From: Halobacillus_B rhizosphaerae
GTDB taxonomy: Bacteria; Bacillota; Bacilli; Bacillales; Halobacillaceae
Assembly (NCBI RefSeq): GCF_046719735.1
Contig: NZ_JAUTWQ010000015.1
Coordinates: 1-64,000, forward strand
DNA: 64,000 nt
Reading direction: 5' to 3'
The position numbers and the translations under genes are program-made. The notes below the pieces were generated by a model that saw only the letters and a list, made by a program, of their open reading frames with translations, was not told where the DNA came from and made no database searches. Shown in pieces: positions 24,427 to 32,880 of this stretch (position 1 is its first letter; each line of letters starts with the position of its first letter).

Positions 24427-25297
24427 ATGGAAAGCTAAAGCAAACCGCCCCGAATCAGCCGATCAATCGCAATATCATATAAGGTGCCGCCCAGGTGATG
24501 TTTCAAAGTATGTATTACTACCAGGTGACCCAGAACGAGTAGGGAGTATGGCTGAGCTTTGGGATACGAAGAAGCATGTGGCTACCTATCGAGAACACGT
24601 GACCTATTCAGGCGATGTTTCAGGAGTACCCATTTCTGCCTGTTCCACTGGAGCTGGTGGACCTTCCACAGCTAGTGCCCTGGAAGAGTTAGCGGAGATT
24701 GGTGCCGATACTTTTATCCGAGTAGGAACCTGCGGAGCGATGCAAGAGAACATTAATCCCGGCGACTTGATTATTTGTGCAGGAGCTGTTCGCTATGATG
24801 GGACATCGGATCAATATGTCGATGCCAAGTATCCGGCTATTGCCAACCAGGAAGTGGTCATGGCTTTAATTGAAGCAGCTGAACGCTTAGGAGTGACGTA
24901 CCATGTCGGTATTGGTTACACAGCTGCCTCCTTCTTCTGTGGTCAAGGACGTCCCGGCTTCAACAATTATCAACAAAGCTGGATGGAGACGATCATGGAG
25001 GATATGCAGAATGCAGGCGTGAAGAATTTTGAAATGGAAGCAGCTACCGTGTTAACGCTTAGCAGTTTATTCCAACTACGTGCTGGAGCTATTTTCACAG
25101 CTGTCGCCAATCGAGTTCGTGATGAATTTGAATATAAAGGAAGCGGAGTGGAACAATCGATTGCTGTTGCAACCGAAGCGGTAAAAATTTTGAGCCACTG
25201 GGACGAACTGAAGAAACGTTCAGGAAAGCCGTACTTCTTTCCATCGTTATTAGCTTCAGAGGTACAAAAAGAGAAAGAAGTCATCGCTCCAAAATAA
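24410..25297 (+). CDS. Nucleoside phosphorylase (uridine phosphorylase/PNP family 1)
   Basis: A 295-aa cytosolic phosphorylase that cleaves nucleosides with phosphate to base and pentose-1-phosphate. YVLLPGDPERVGSMAE is the phosphate-binding GDPxR motif, RVGTCGAMQENINPGDLII a family core, and NFEMEAATVLTLSSL carries the ribose-binding Glu-Met-Glu. The long form and FCGQGRPGFNNYQQSW insertion suit uridine-phosphorylase-like members. The start is TTG with AAAGGAGG 8 to 9 bases upstream; it overlaps the ATPase gene by 17 bases. It supplies the sugar phosphate for the downstream isomerase. Confidence 0.88.
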   Translation: MVQDLKWKAKANRPESADQSQYHIRCRPGDVSKYVLLPGDPERVGSMAELWDTKKHVATYREHVTYSGDVSGVPISACSTGAGGPSTASALEELAEIGADTFIRVGTCGAMQENINPGDLIICAGAVRYDGTSDQYVDAKYPAIANQEVVMALIEAAERLGVTYHVGIGYTAASFFCGQGRPGFNNYQQSWMETIMEDMQNAGVKNFEMEAATVLTLSSLFQLRAGAIFTAVANRVRDEFEYKGSGVEQSIAVATEAVKILSHWDELKKRSGKPYFFPSLLASEVQKEKEVIAPK

Positions 25298-25318
25298 TTA
25301 AGGCAGGGAGGAACCGGA

Positions 25319-26110
25319 ATGAAAGTAGGGATTATTGGTGGAACAGGTTTTTATGATTTAGTAGATGAAATGGAAGAACTTCGTGTGAACACGGAGTATG
25401 GAGAAGGGATTGTCTACAAGGGCTCTTATAAGGATAAGGATATTTACTTCTTACCTAGACACGGAAAGCACCATGACAGCCTGGCTCATCAAATTAATTA
25501 TCGTGCCAACATGAAGGCACTGAAACAGTTGGGTATCCATCACGTCCTTGCCATGTGTGCGGTAGGTTCGTTAACAACCGAAATCCCTGTTGGATCCCTG
25601 GCACTCTTAGATCAGTTTATGGATGTCACCACCAATCGTGTGAATACATTTGATCAATATTCGGTAGAGATGACCGAACCGTATTGTCCTAACCTCCGCC
25701 AAAACGTAATCGAAGCGGCCGGTGAGCTTGGGTTGACCATACGTCCAACAGCTAACTACATTTGCGTAGATGGTCCGCGCTACGAGACAGCTCTAGAAAT
25801 TAATGTATATAAAAACTGGGGGATGCATGTGGTCGGCATGACCAATGGAACTGAAGCAGCCCTTGCTAGAGAGCTTGGAATTGCCTACGCCGTGGTATGC
25901 CTCTCTACCGATTTAGCTGCAGGGACTACAGAGGTACCGCCAGACTTAGATACCCACAAAAATGTCGTCAAAGATAATCAACAAAAGTTAAAAGACTTAT
26001 TTTTGAAATCGATCGAAATGATCCAAGAAGATCAGCCTTCGATTGCTCATGATGCCTATCAACGGGCATTATCTGCTCGAAAAGACAAGCTAGCCGCCTC
26101 AGCAAACTAA
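25319..26110 (+). CDS. S-methyl-5'-thioadenosine/inosine phosphorylase-like (PNP family 2)
   Basis: A 263-aa phosphorylase of the MTAP/PNP-2 class. It begins MKVGIIGGTGFYD and contains PRHGKHHDSLAHQINYRANM, VDGPRYET and MTNGTEAALARELGIAYAVV, the family positions for phosphate, ribose and base binding. MTAP proper has a Pro in MTxxPEA, which is Thr here. Probable substrates are purine nucleosides lacking the 5'-hydroxyl (methylthioadenosine, 5'-deoxyadenosine or the inosine forms). It is one base ahead of the deaminase-like gene, and the pair suggests deamination followed by phosphorolysis. Confidence 0.85.
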   Translation: MKVGIIGGTGFYDLVDEMEELRVNTEYGEGIVYKGSYKDKDIYFLPRHGKHHDSLAHQINYRANMKALKQLGIHHVLAMCAVGSLTTEIPVGSLALLDQFMDVTTNRVNTFDQYSVEMTEPYCPNLRQNVIEAAGELGLTIRPTANYICVDGPRYETALEINVYKNWGMHVVGMTNGTEAALARELGIAYAVVCLSTDLAAGTTEVPPDLDTHKNVVKDNQQKLKDLFLKSIEMIQEDQPSIAHDAYQRALSARKDKLAASAN

Positions 26111-26111
26111 A

Positions 26112-27551
26112 ATGAAAACTCTTATCAAGAATGCTGAACTTGTAACCATGGACAAGGATGTTGACTTATTGAAGGGGCACGTCTTAATCACAGACGGAAA
26201 GATCGCTCGAGTGATTCCTGCTGGGGATGAGATATCAGGGGATGACCTAGATGAAGTGGTCAATTGTGAAGGAAAACTGGTGATGCCGGGGATGACCAAC
26301 GCCCATTACCACTCTTACTCTAATTTATTAAAAGGGACCGAGAATAAGCTCCCGTTGGAATTATGGTCTCTTTACACTGTAGCTTACGGCCATTCACTTA
26401 CAGATGAAGACATTTATTTGGCTGTATTGCTAGGAGCCAGCGAGATGATTCGAGGAGGGGTGACAGGGTGCGTCGATCATTTTCCCCACCTCCCTAGAAT
26501 GGAGTCTGCGCTTCACGCCTATGAGACATCAGGGATGCAAGTATCCTTTGCTCCAATGATGCAGGATGTGACGGACCATCAATTCCTGTCTCTATCTTTT
26601 CCACCTTCTATTCAGTCTAAGTTAAATCAGCAACAGCCCATGTCCGTAGAGGCTATGAAAGACCTTTATGATTCACTAATCAAAAGCTGGCACCGAAAAC
26701 ACGACAGGATTCATATCATGCTTGGACCCAATGCACCTCAGCGCTGTTCAGATGAGATGTTAACTCTATGTCGAGAGCTACGTGATCAATATGAATTGAA
26801 GGTGCACACCCATCTGCTCGAAACCAAAATGCAAAAACAGATAGGGGATCAAACATATCCCAATGGCATTATAGGATTTATGGAGGATAAGGGGCTGCTG
26901 ACCGACCGACTCTCTGTTGCCCATGCAGTGTGGGTAACTGAAGAAGAAAGGGAACTTCTGAAAGCGAGACAAGTCCAAGTGATTCATAACCCTGTTAGCA
27001 ATATGATGCTCGGCAGCGGAAGAGCTCCTCTATCTAATTATGTGAAAAGTGGCATGACCATCGGGCTTGGAACCGATTCATCCAACTGCGGAACACAGCA
27101 CAATCTTTTTGAAGCGATGAGACTCGCAGCCATGCTGCCTCGACTCAACCAGCCAGATTATGAAACCTGGCCCACCCCAAAAGAGACATTGAACATGGCG
27201 ACGGTTGGGGGAGCGTCCATCATGGAGAGCGGGAGTCTCCGGGGGAAAATTAAGGAAGGCTATGATGCTGACCTCGTCTTTCTTTCAAATAACACGATCC
27301 CGTGGGCTCCCACACAAGATGTCCTCTCTCAGCTTGTCTTTCAAGAGACAGGTCATTCGATCGAATCTGTCATGATCAAAGGGGATTGGATTCTGCGGAA
27401 TAGACAGATTATCAGCTTTGACGAACAAGAAGTGATCGACCGGATCAAGGAAAGAACGGAACAAAGGATGTCTAATAGTAAGGATTCTTTACAGTTTGCT
27501 GATTTACTCAAGCCATATGTAAAACAATTTTATCAAGATTTTTATCAATAG
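26112..27551 (+). CDS. Amidohydrolase, nucleoside (MTA/SAH/5'-deoxyadenosine) deaminase-like
   Basis: A 479-aa metal-dependent amidohydrolase of the TRZ/ATZ/MtaD class. The HxH metal site is GMTNAHYHSYSNLLKG, further ligands are in HTHLLET and VAHAVWVT, and the catalytic Asp is in GLGTDSSNCGTQHNLFEA. The family deaminates adenine in SAH, MTA and 5'-deoxyadenosine, or guanine and triazines. Next to an MTAP-like phosphorylase, the first group is more likely. It follows the phosphorylase stop by one base, so translation is coupled. Confidence 0.82.
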   Translation: MKTLIKNAELVTMDKDVDLLKGHVLITDGKIARVIPAGDEISGDDLDEVVNCEGKLVMPGMTNAHYHSYSNLLKGTENKLPLELWSLYTVAYGHSLTDEDIYLAVLLGASEMIRGGVTGCVDHFPHLPRMESALHAYETSGMQVSFAPMMQDVTDHQFLSLSFPPSIQSKLNQQQPMSVEAMKDLYDSLIKSWHRKHDRIHIMLGPNAPQRCSDEMLTLCRELRDQYELKVHTHLLETKMQKQIGDQTYPNGIIGFMEDKGLLTDRLSVAHAVWVTEEERELLKARQVQVIHNPVSNMMLGSGRAPLSNYVKSGMTIGLGTDSSNCGTQHNLFEAMRLAAMLPRLNQPDYETWPTPKETLNMATVGGASIMESGSLRGKIKEGYDADLVFLSNNTIPWAPTQDVLSQLVFQETGHSIESVMIKGDWILRNRQIISFDEQEVIDRIKERTEQRMSNSKDSLQFADLLKPYVKQFYQDFYQ

Positions 27552-27562
27552 GAGGCGTTTAA

Positions 27563-28171
27563 ATGGATCTTCAATTATTAAAAAAAGAGCTGCAATATGT
27601 ATCTCATAAAGTTTATCAAAAGGGCTTTACCCAAGCGACGGGTGGGAATATTAGTGTTCGAATACCTGGTACGGATCATGTGTTAATAAAACGAAGCGGT
27701 GTCAGTTTAGGAGAGGTTAGCATAGAGGACGCGCTAATCGTCGACATGGACGGAGAGGTTGTTGAAGGGCAAGGAAAGCCTTCGAAGGAAATCGGGTTCC
27801 ATTTAGGTATCTATAAAGTACGACCTGATGTCAATGCCGTTGTTCACTGTCATCCAAATTATACGGTTGGCTATGCATGTTTAGGGATGGAACTGCCTTT
27901 GCCAACCGTGACGGCACGCAAATTACTGGGGTATGTCCCAGTAGCAGAAGAAGCTCCTTCAGGTTCTAAGGAACTCGCTCAATATGTGACTGACGTTTAC
28001 GTGAAGAATCAAGATATTCGCATTGCTCTAATGAAAGATCATGGGGTCTGTTCTGTAGGGAAAACGTTGGAAGAAGCCTACAATGTCGTCGATTTGGCAG
28101 AAGCTACAGCCAAACAAGCCTATATCGTTTCCCAGCTGCGCGCCCATTCAAAAGCCCCAGTCCCAAACTAA
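27563..28171 (+). CDS. Class II aldolase (FucA/DrdA/Ald2-like)
   Basis: A 202-aa zinc-dependent aldolase of the class II aldolase/adducin family. The His ligands are in VVHCHPNYTVGY and MKDHGVCSVG, and the catalytic Glu sits in KPSKEIGFHLGIY, as in fuculose-1-phosphate aldolase. In the DHAP shunt and 5-deoxyribose pathways this family cleaves (methylthio/deoxy)ribulose-1-phosphate to DHAP and an aldehyde. Its place between the deaminase and the MtnA-like isomerase supports that role; a methylthioribulose-1-P dehydratase (MtnB) is an alternative, but no enolase or phosphatase partner is present. Confidence 0.85.
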   Translation: MDLQLLKKELQYVSHKVYQKGFTQATGGNISVRIPGTDHVLIKRSGVSLGEVSIEDALIVDMDGEVVEGQGKPSKEIGFHLGIYKVRPDVNAVVHCHPNYTVGYACLGMELPLPTVTARKLLGYVPVAEEAPSGSKELAQYVTDVYVKNQDIRIALMKDHGVCSVGKTLEEAYNVVDLAEATAKQAYIVSQLRAHSKAPVPN

Positions 28172-28205
28172 GCTTTTCCAAATGATTTGAAAAGGAGCGG
28201 ATGAG

Positions 28206-29282
28206 ATGAAACGAATGGAACATTTGGTCCAACGATTACAGGAACAACAGTTAGCTCTTCCTATCTGGTTTGAGAATAATCGCTTAAAGGTGCTTGATCA
28301 AAAGAAGCTTCCATCTAAGGAAGAGGTCTACAGTTTCTCAACCGTAAATGAACTAGCGGAAGCGATTCGGTCCATGACGATTCGCGGTTCTGGGGCGATT
28401 GGCATCTGTGGGGCATACGGAATGTTCTTTGCCGCCCTGCAATCCAATGGAGATGAGAACTTTGTCAAAGAGGCAGGTGCCCTGCTTAAGAGTACCCGTC
28501 CAACTGCAGTTAATTTAATGAAAACCGTAGACGAAATGCTTACAGCTGCCAGCGGATCAGGAGCGGATTTGATTGAAAAGCTCGAGGATAAAGCAATTGA
28601 AGTATTAGAACGGCAGCTGCTATTCGAATACCAACTCGGTGAGCATGGCGCATCGTTAATCGAAGACGGTGATACCATTATGACTCACTGCCATTCAGGT
28701 GCACTAGGGGGATCAGGCTATGGAGGACGAGCTCTATCCGTCATTCGAACAGCTCATGAACAAGGCAAAAACATTCACGTTTATACATGTGAGACCCGTC
28801 CTTATCTGCAAGGAGCCCGTATTACCGCCTATGAGTTAAAGAAATTTGGCATTCCACATACCTTGATTACCGATAGCATGTCCGCGTTTTGCATGAGTCA
28901 GGGACGCATTCAAAAAGTAGTCGTAGGCTCTGATCGCGTCGCGGCTAATGGAGACTTGGCTAACAAAATCGGAACGTACATGCACGCTCTTGCTGCTAAA
29001 GCACATCAAGTGCCGTTCTACACCGCCACTTCCAGTCATACCATCGACTTTCATACGAAGAGCGGCAGTCAAATAGAGGTAGAAATGCGAGCAGCAAAGG
29101 AAGTGACCCATTTTAACGGTCTGCCAACAGCACCGGAAGGGACACATGCCCTCTATCCTTCCTTTGATATTACACCAAATGACTTAATTTCTGGCATTAT
29201 CACAGAAAAAGGGGTATTCACAGCGCCTTACGAGACCAATTTAAAGAAAGAACTGGATTTGGAAAGAATTCTGCAAAGCTAA
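28206..29282 (+). CDS. MtnA-like sugar-1-phosphate isomerase
   Basis: A 358-aa member of the methylthioribose-1-phosphate isomerase/eIF2B-alpha family. The signature block is present: IRGSGAIG, the catalytic Cys region THCHSGALGGSGYGGRAL (MtnA usually has THCNAGALA), TRPYLQGARITAYEL and GSDRVAANGDLANKIGTY with the catalytic Asp. It would turn pentose-1-phosphates (5-deoxy, 5-methylthio or plain ribose) to ribulose-1-phosphates. HS at the usual NA positions suggests a specificity shift from MtnA. It follows the aldolase by 34 bases with GGAGCGG upstream. Confidence 0.87.
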   Translation: MKRMEHLVQRLQEQQLALPIWFENNRLKVLDQKKLPSKEEVYSFSTVNELAEAIRSMTIRGSGAIGICGAYGMFFAALQSNGDENFVKEAGALLKSTRPTAVNLMKTVDEMLTAASGSGADLIEKLEDKAIEVLERQLLFEYQLGEHGASLIEDGDTIMTHCHSGALGGSGYGGRALSVIRTAHEQGKNIHVYTCETRPYLQGARITAYELKKFGIPHTLITDSMSAFCMSQGRIQKVVVGSDRVAANGDLANKIGTYMHALAAKAHQVPFYTATSSHTIDFHTKSGSQIEVEMRAAKEVTHFNGLPTAPEGTHALYPSFDITPNDLISGIITEKGVFTAPYETNLKKELDLERILQS

Positions 29283-29306
29283 GATAATAGATGATGGAGG
29301 TGCCCT

Positions 29307-29477
29307 ATGGTAAAAGAGGCTGTCTTGGCCTTACTAGCCGGCATGTTTATCGGGATTGTATTTAAAGTAATCAAGCTTCCTTTGCCGGCACCACCTGTAC
29401 TCGCAGGCGTGTTAGGGGTAGCGGGCGTATATGTAGGCGGGAAAATCGTAGAACTCCTTTCCTACCGCCTCCTCTAA
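29307..29477 (+). CDS. XapX domain-containing small membrane protein
   Basis: A 56-aa protein, MVKEAVLALLAGMFIGIVF, with a central LPLPAPPVLAGVLGVAGVYVGG. The APP motif between two hydrophobic helices is the XapX signature (DUF1427). GGAGG lies 8 bases before the ATG. It sits between the isomerase and malate synthase G and reads in the same direction. XapX proteins occur in xanthosine-related and other catabolic loci; function unknown. Confidence 0.82.
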   Translation: MVKEAVLALLAGMFIGIVFKVIKLPLPAPPVLAGVLGVAGVYVGGKIVELLSYRLL

Positions 29478-29522
29478 CTTTTGATGAAGAGTACTTACCG
29501 AAAATGAGAAGGAGGAACATGC

Positions 29523-31706
29523 ATGACCGAATATATTAAAGTGGGGAATTTGCAAGTTGCGTCGAATCTATACAGGTTTATCAACGAACAGGCTTTACCT
29601 GGATCACATCTATCAGGAACACAATTTTGGAGCGATTTTGAAGAGTTGATCGACGATCTTTACCCTGAGAATCGATCTCTATTAAACAAAAGAGAAAAAT
29701 TGCAGAGTCAAGTTGATGAATGGCACGAGAGTCATGCATCAAAGGAAGACCATTCTTATAAAGAATTTTTAAAAGAAATTGGCTACTTAGAAGAAGAAGT
29801 GGAAGACTTTGCTGTTACCACAAGTCATGTCGATGAAGAGATTACAAGCCAAGCTGGACCGCAATTAGTTGTCCCTGTCGATAACGCCCGCTATGCATTA
29901 AATGCAGCAAACGCCAGGTGGGGGAGTCTCTATGATGCGTTGTATGGTACAAATGTGATCAGTGGAGAGAACGGCTTGGAAAAGGGATCTTCCTATAACC
30001 CGTTAAGAGGAAGCGAAGTAGTGGAGTACAGCAAGAAGAATTTCCTCGATCAAGCTGTCCCGTTCCAGGGTGTTTCTCATCGTGAGGTATGTACTTATTT
30101 AATTGAATCAGGAGAATTGATAGGAAGAAAAGCTAATGGGGAAAAAGCTACACTAGAAGAACCATCCCAATTGATCGGTTATCAGGGAAATAGAGAAGAA
30201 CCAACAGCCATCCTATTGAAGAACAATGGATTACACCTTGAAATTCAAATCGACCGTAATCATCCAATCGGCCAATCAGATGATGCGGGAGTGAAGGATG
30301 TCCTGATGGAATCTGCGACCACTACGATAATGGATTGTGAAGATTCTGTCGCAGCTGTTGATGCGGAGGATAAGGAACTCGTCTATCACAATCTCCTAGG
30401 CTTGATGAAAGGCGACTTATCAGAAAGCTTTAGCAAAAACGGAAAAACCGTGACGAGAACTTTGAGAGAGGATCGTTCCTATACCACGCCATCTGGCGGA
30501 ACGAAAACGCTGCATGGCCGTTCTCTCATGTTTATTCGCAACGTAGGTCATCTGATGACGACCAATGCCATACTCGATTCGAATGGGCACGAGATACCTG
30601 AAGGAATCATGGACGGCGTGATTACCAGTCTTGTCGCCAAGCACGATGTTCTGCGTAAAGGGGGCCGACAAAACTCAGCTAAAGGTTCGATCTACATTGT
30701 TAAGCCGAAAATGCATGGATCTGAAGAAGCGGCCTTTGCGAACAAGCTCTTCAACCGAGTTGAAGATATGCTAGGATTAGAGCGTCACACGATTAAGATA
30801 GGGGTCATGGATGAAGAACGGCGAACTACGTTGAATTTGAAAAATTGTATCAACGAAGTGAAGGAACGAATCGTCTTTATCAACACTGGTTTCTTAGATC
30901 GTACCGGGGATGAAATCCATACCTCTATGAAAGCAGGAGCCATGATTCGCAAAACCGAAATGAAAAATTCTATCTGGCTGCAAGCCTATGAAAAATCCAA
31001 TGTAACCGTAGGACTCGGGACAGGCTTACAAGGTCACGCTCAAATCGGCAAAGGAATGTGGTCGATGCCAGACCGAATGAAGGAAATGCTAGATCAAAAA
31101 GGCAGCCAGCTATTAGCGGGGGCGAACACAGCGTGGGTTCCTTCTCCAACAGCAGCTACTCTTCATGCACTTCATTATCACACCATTAATGTCAATGAAG
31201 TGCAAAAAGAAATGGCTAACGATCCCCAAGACTTTACAGACCAAGTACTGCATATTCCAACCTCTCCTGACCAGCAGTGGAACGAAGAAGAAATCAAGCA
31301 GGAGCTTGATAACAACGCGCAAGGAATTCTCGGCTATGTCGTTCGCTGGGTTGAACAAGGAATCGGCTGTTCGAAGGTGCCAGATATCAATGATGTAGGG
31401 CTGATGGAAGACCGCGCCACGCTTCGTATTTCCAGTCAGCATATGGCCAATTGGCTCCATCACGGAATTGTCACCAACGAACAGGTAGAGGAAACGCTTG
31501 AGCGCATGGCGATCGTTGTTGATCAACAAAATGAGGGAGATCCTCACTATGTAAAGATGGCTCCAAACTATAACGAATCGGTCGCTTTTCAAGCAGCGCG
31601 GAGTCTTATTTTCGACGGGGTCAACCAGCCGAGCGGTTATACCGAGCCGATCTTGCATCGTGCAAGAATTCAGGCAAAAGCCAAAAAGTTTTCGCGAACG
31701 ATGTAA
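29523..31706 (+). CDS. glcB: Malate synthase G
   Basis: A 727-aa cytosolic enzyme that condenses glyoxylate with acetyl-CoA to malate. The length and the N-terminal insertion distinguish isoform G from A. Visible landmarks are NARWGSLYDALYGTN, NGLHLEIQIDRNHPIG, TIMDCEDSVAAVDAEDK, KPKMHGSEEAAF and GVMDEERRTTLNLKNC. AGGAGGA precedes the ATG. At the end of the nucleoside locus it would capture carbon if the aldehyde released from plain ribulose-1-phosphate (glycolaldehyde) is oxidised to glyoxylate; no such oxidase lies in the window. Confidence 0.96.
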   Translation: MTEYIKVGNLQVASNLYRFINEQALPGSHLSGTQFWSDFEELIDDLYPENRSLLNKREKLQSQVDEWHESHASKEDHSYKEFLKEIGYLEEEVEDFAVTTSHVDEEITSQAGPQLVVPVDNARYALNAANARWGSLYDALYGTNVISGENGLEKGSSYNPLRGSEVVEYSKKNFLDQAVPFQGVSHREVCTYLIESGELIGRKANGEKATLEEPSQLIGYQGNREEPTAILLKNNGLHLEIQIDRNHPIGQSDDAGVKDVLMESATTTIMDCEDSVAAVDAEDKELVYHNLLGLMKGDLSESFSKNGKTVTRTLREDRSYTTPSGGTKTLHGRSLMFIRNVGHLMTTNAILDSNGHEIPEGIMDGVITSLVAKHDVLRKGGRQNSAKGSIYIVKPKMHGSEEAAFANKLFNRVEDMLGLERHTIKIGVMDEERRTTLNLKNCINEVKERIVFINTGFLDRTGDEIHTSMKAGAMIRKTEMKNSIWLQAYEKSNVTVGLGTGLQGHAQIGKGMWSMPDRMKEMLDQKGSQLLAGANTAWVPSPTAATLHALHYHTINVNEVQKEMANDPQDFTDQVLHIPTSPDQQWNEEEIKQELDNNAQGILGYVVRWVEQGIGCSKVPDINDVGLMEDRATLRISSQHMANWLHHGIVTNEQVEETLERMAIVVDQQNEGDPHYVKMAPNYNESVAFQAARSLIFDGVNQPSGYTEPILHRARIQAKAKKFSRTM

Positions 31707-31715
31707 CCATTCTAG

Positions 31716-31752
31716 GAATCACTGCCTGGTAAAGGGTAGTGATTCTTTTCTA
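31716..31752 (+). terminator. Terminator behind malate synthase G
   Basis: GAATCACT (31716-31723) pairs with AGTGATTC (31738-31745), followed by TTTTC. It closes the operon. Confidence 0.85.
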
Positions 31753-31775
31753 TCTATTGAATAGGAGGGGCTGCT

Positions 31776-32560
31776 ATGCAACTAGTGAAGTATGGAATTC
31801 ATCTGATCATACTGTCTTTCTTTTATATGCTGGGGACGTGGATTCAGCAACTATTCCATCTCTTCATTCACGGGAGCATTATCGTTATGTTTCTTCTGTT
31901 TCCGGGGCTCTCTTTCAAACTGATCAGTCCCCATTGGATTGCTCAAGGATCGAACCTGCTGATCCGTCACTTATCATATATGTCCTATCTACGAAACTAT
32001 ATAAGCGCATAAAACCTCCATTTTACTACCGGTATTTATCTCTACCATTCTACTCGTATCATTTTACTGATCTGCCACGTATCTTACAGAGCTATATGTT
32101 AGGTGCAAATTGGATCAATAAACTCCTTAGTCCGGCCGTCGTCGCCTTTGCCTACCCTTTATACAAACAACGATCCATACTTAAAAGTTATCTTACATCC
32201 ATTCTGTCGAGTGTAGCCATTGGTGCAGTCTCGGGCATTACATCGGCCGTTTTTCTTCTGAAATGGACCCATTTCTGTGAACGCATCATCTACACGGATC
32301 ATTCAGAAAAACTCCAGGACACCAGTTTCTATGGATGTCGCGAGCAGCCTGGGTGGAATTCTATTTATGGCAGGAATGTTTGTCATCATAGTAGGCATCA
32401 GCGGAGCTATCTTTGCGTCACCTCTTTTCAAGTGGATCGGCATCAACCACTATCTTGGGAAGGGGATTGGAATGGGGGGGCGGTTCACATGTGATTGGCA
32501 CCTCGCTGGTGTGGATTTTGTTGTAGGGGAATGGTGTCTTTTTTTGTTCCTTTTTAAAAT
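31776..32560 (+). pseudogene. Degenerate cidA-cidB (LrgA/LrgB) pair
   Basis: The first frame reads as a CidA/LrgA holin-like start (LIILSFFYMLGTWIQQLFHLFIHGSIIVMFLLF ... SPHWIAQGSNLLIRH) with a GGAGGGGC site before the ATG, then breaks near 31970. A second frame continues as CidB/LrgB (VLSTKLYKRIKPPF, SYMLGANWINKLLSPAVVAFAYPLYKQ), missing the 5' part of cidB and the 3' part of cidA. It shifts again near 32280 (RTPVSMDVASSLGG) and once more in a run of seven G near 32474, after which GSHVIGTSLV reads in yet another frame. The genes would encode an antiholin/holin-like murein hydrolase regulator, but they are decayed here. Confidence 0.85.
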
Positions 32561-32582
32561 TTACATAGCCCTTTTCATTTAA

Positions 32583-32880
32583 TTAACGATTACAAGGAGA
32601 GCATTTACATTAATAGATTGTCTTATTGTGAGCAAGAAGGGTTTATTGAATGATTTCATAAATTTAATTTGGCCTCTCAAAAGTTCATTAAACTTTTGAG
32701 AGGTTTTCATCTTTAACCCTAAGTGGTTTACTCCGTTCGTGAAATAAGTGGGAGTTTTCCTCGGAATAAATTAATCACTTGTAATTGTTCTTAAACAACT
32801 GGGTAAGCGGACAGTCAAAAAGGCAGAATGAAAATAGACTAATATCAATATGTTAACGAAAAAAAGGAGGAAGAAAAAGA
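32583..32880 (+). other. Intergenic, 298 bp
   Basis: The stretch carries the hairpin at 32673-32708 and an AAAGGAGGAAG ribosome site at its end (32865-32875 region). No convincing sigma-A -10/-35 pair or sporulation sigma promoter was found for the following giant gene. Confidence 0.5.
32673..32708 (+). terminator. Terminator-like hairpin, repeat type A
   Basis: CCTCTCAAAAGTT (32673-32685) pairs perfectly with AACTTTTGAGAGG (32691-32703) and is followed by TTTTC. Nearly the same hairpin occurs at 48259-48297. Confidence 0.8.

Noticed and set aside
31113..31658. 181-codon antisense frame inside malate synthase G
   Set aside because: It opposes a well-conserved gene, has no ribosome site and no familiar motifs. 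Other long antisense frames (groEL, ydiF, giant gene) were rejected for the same reason.
32170..32280. Intact CidB reading frame
   Set aside because: The LrgB-like motifs run in three different frames, so no full-length protein can be made without frameshifts.
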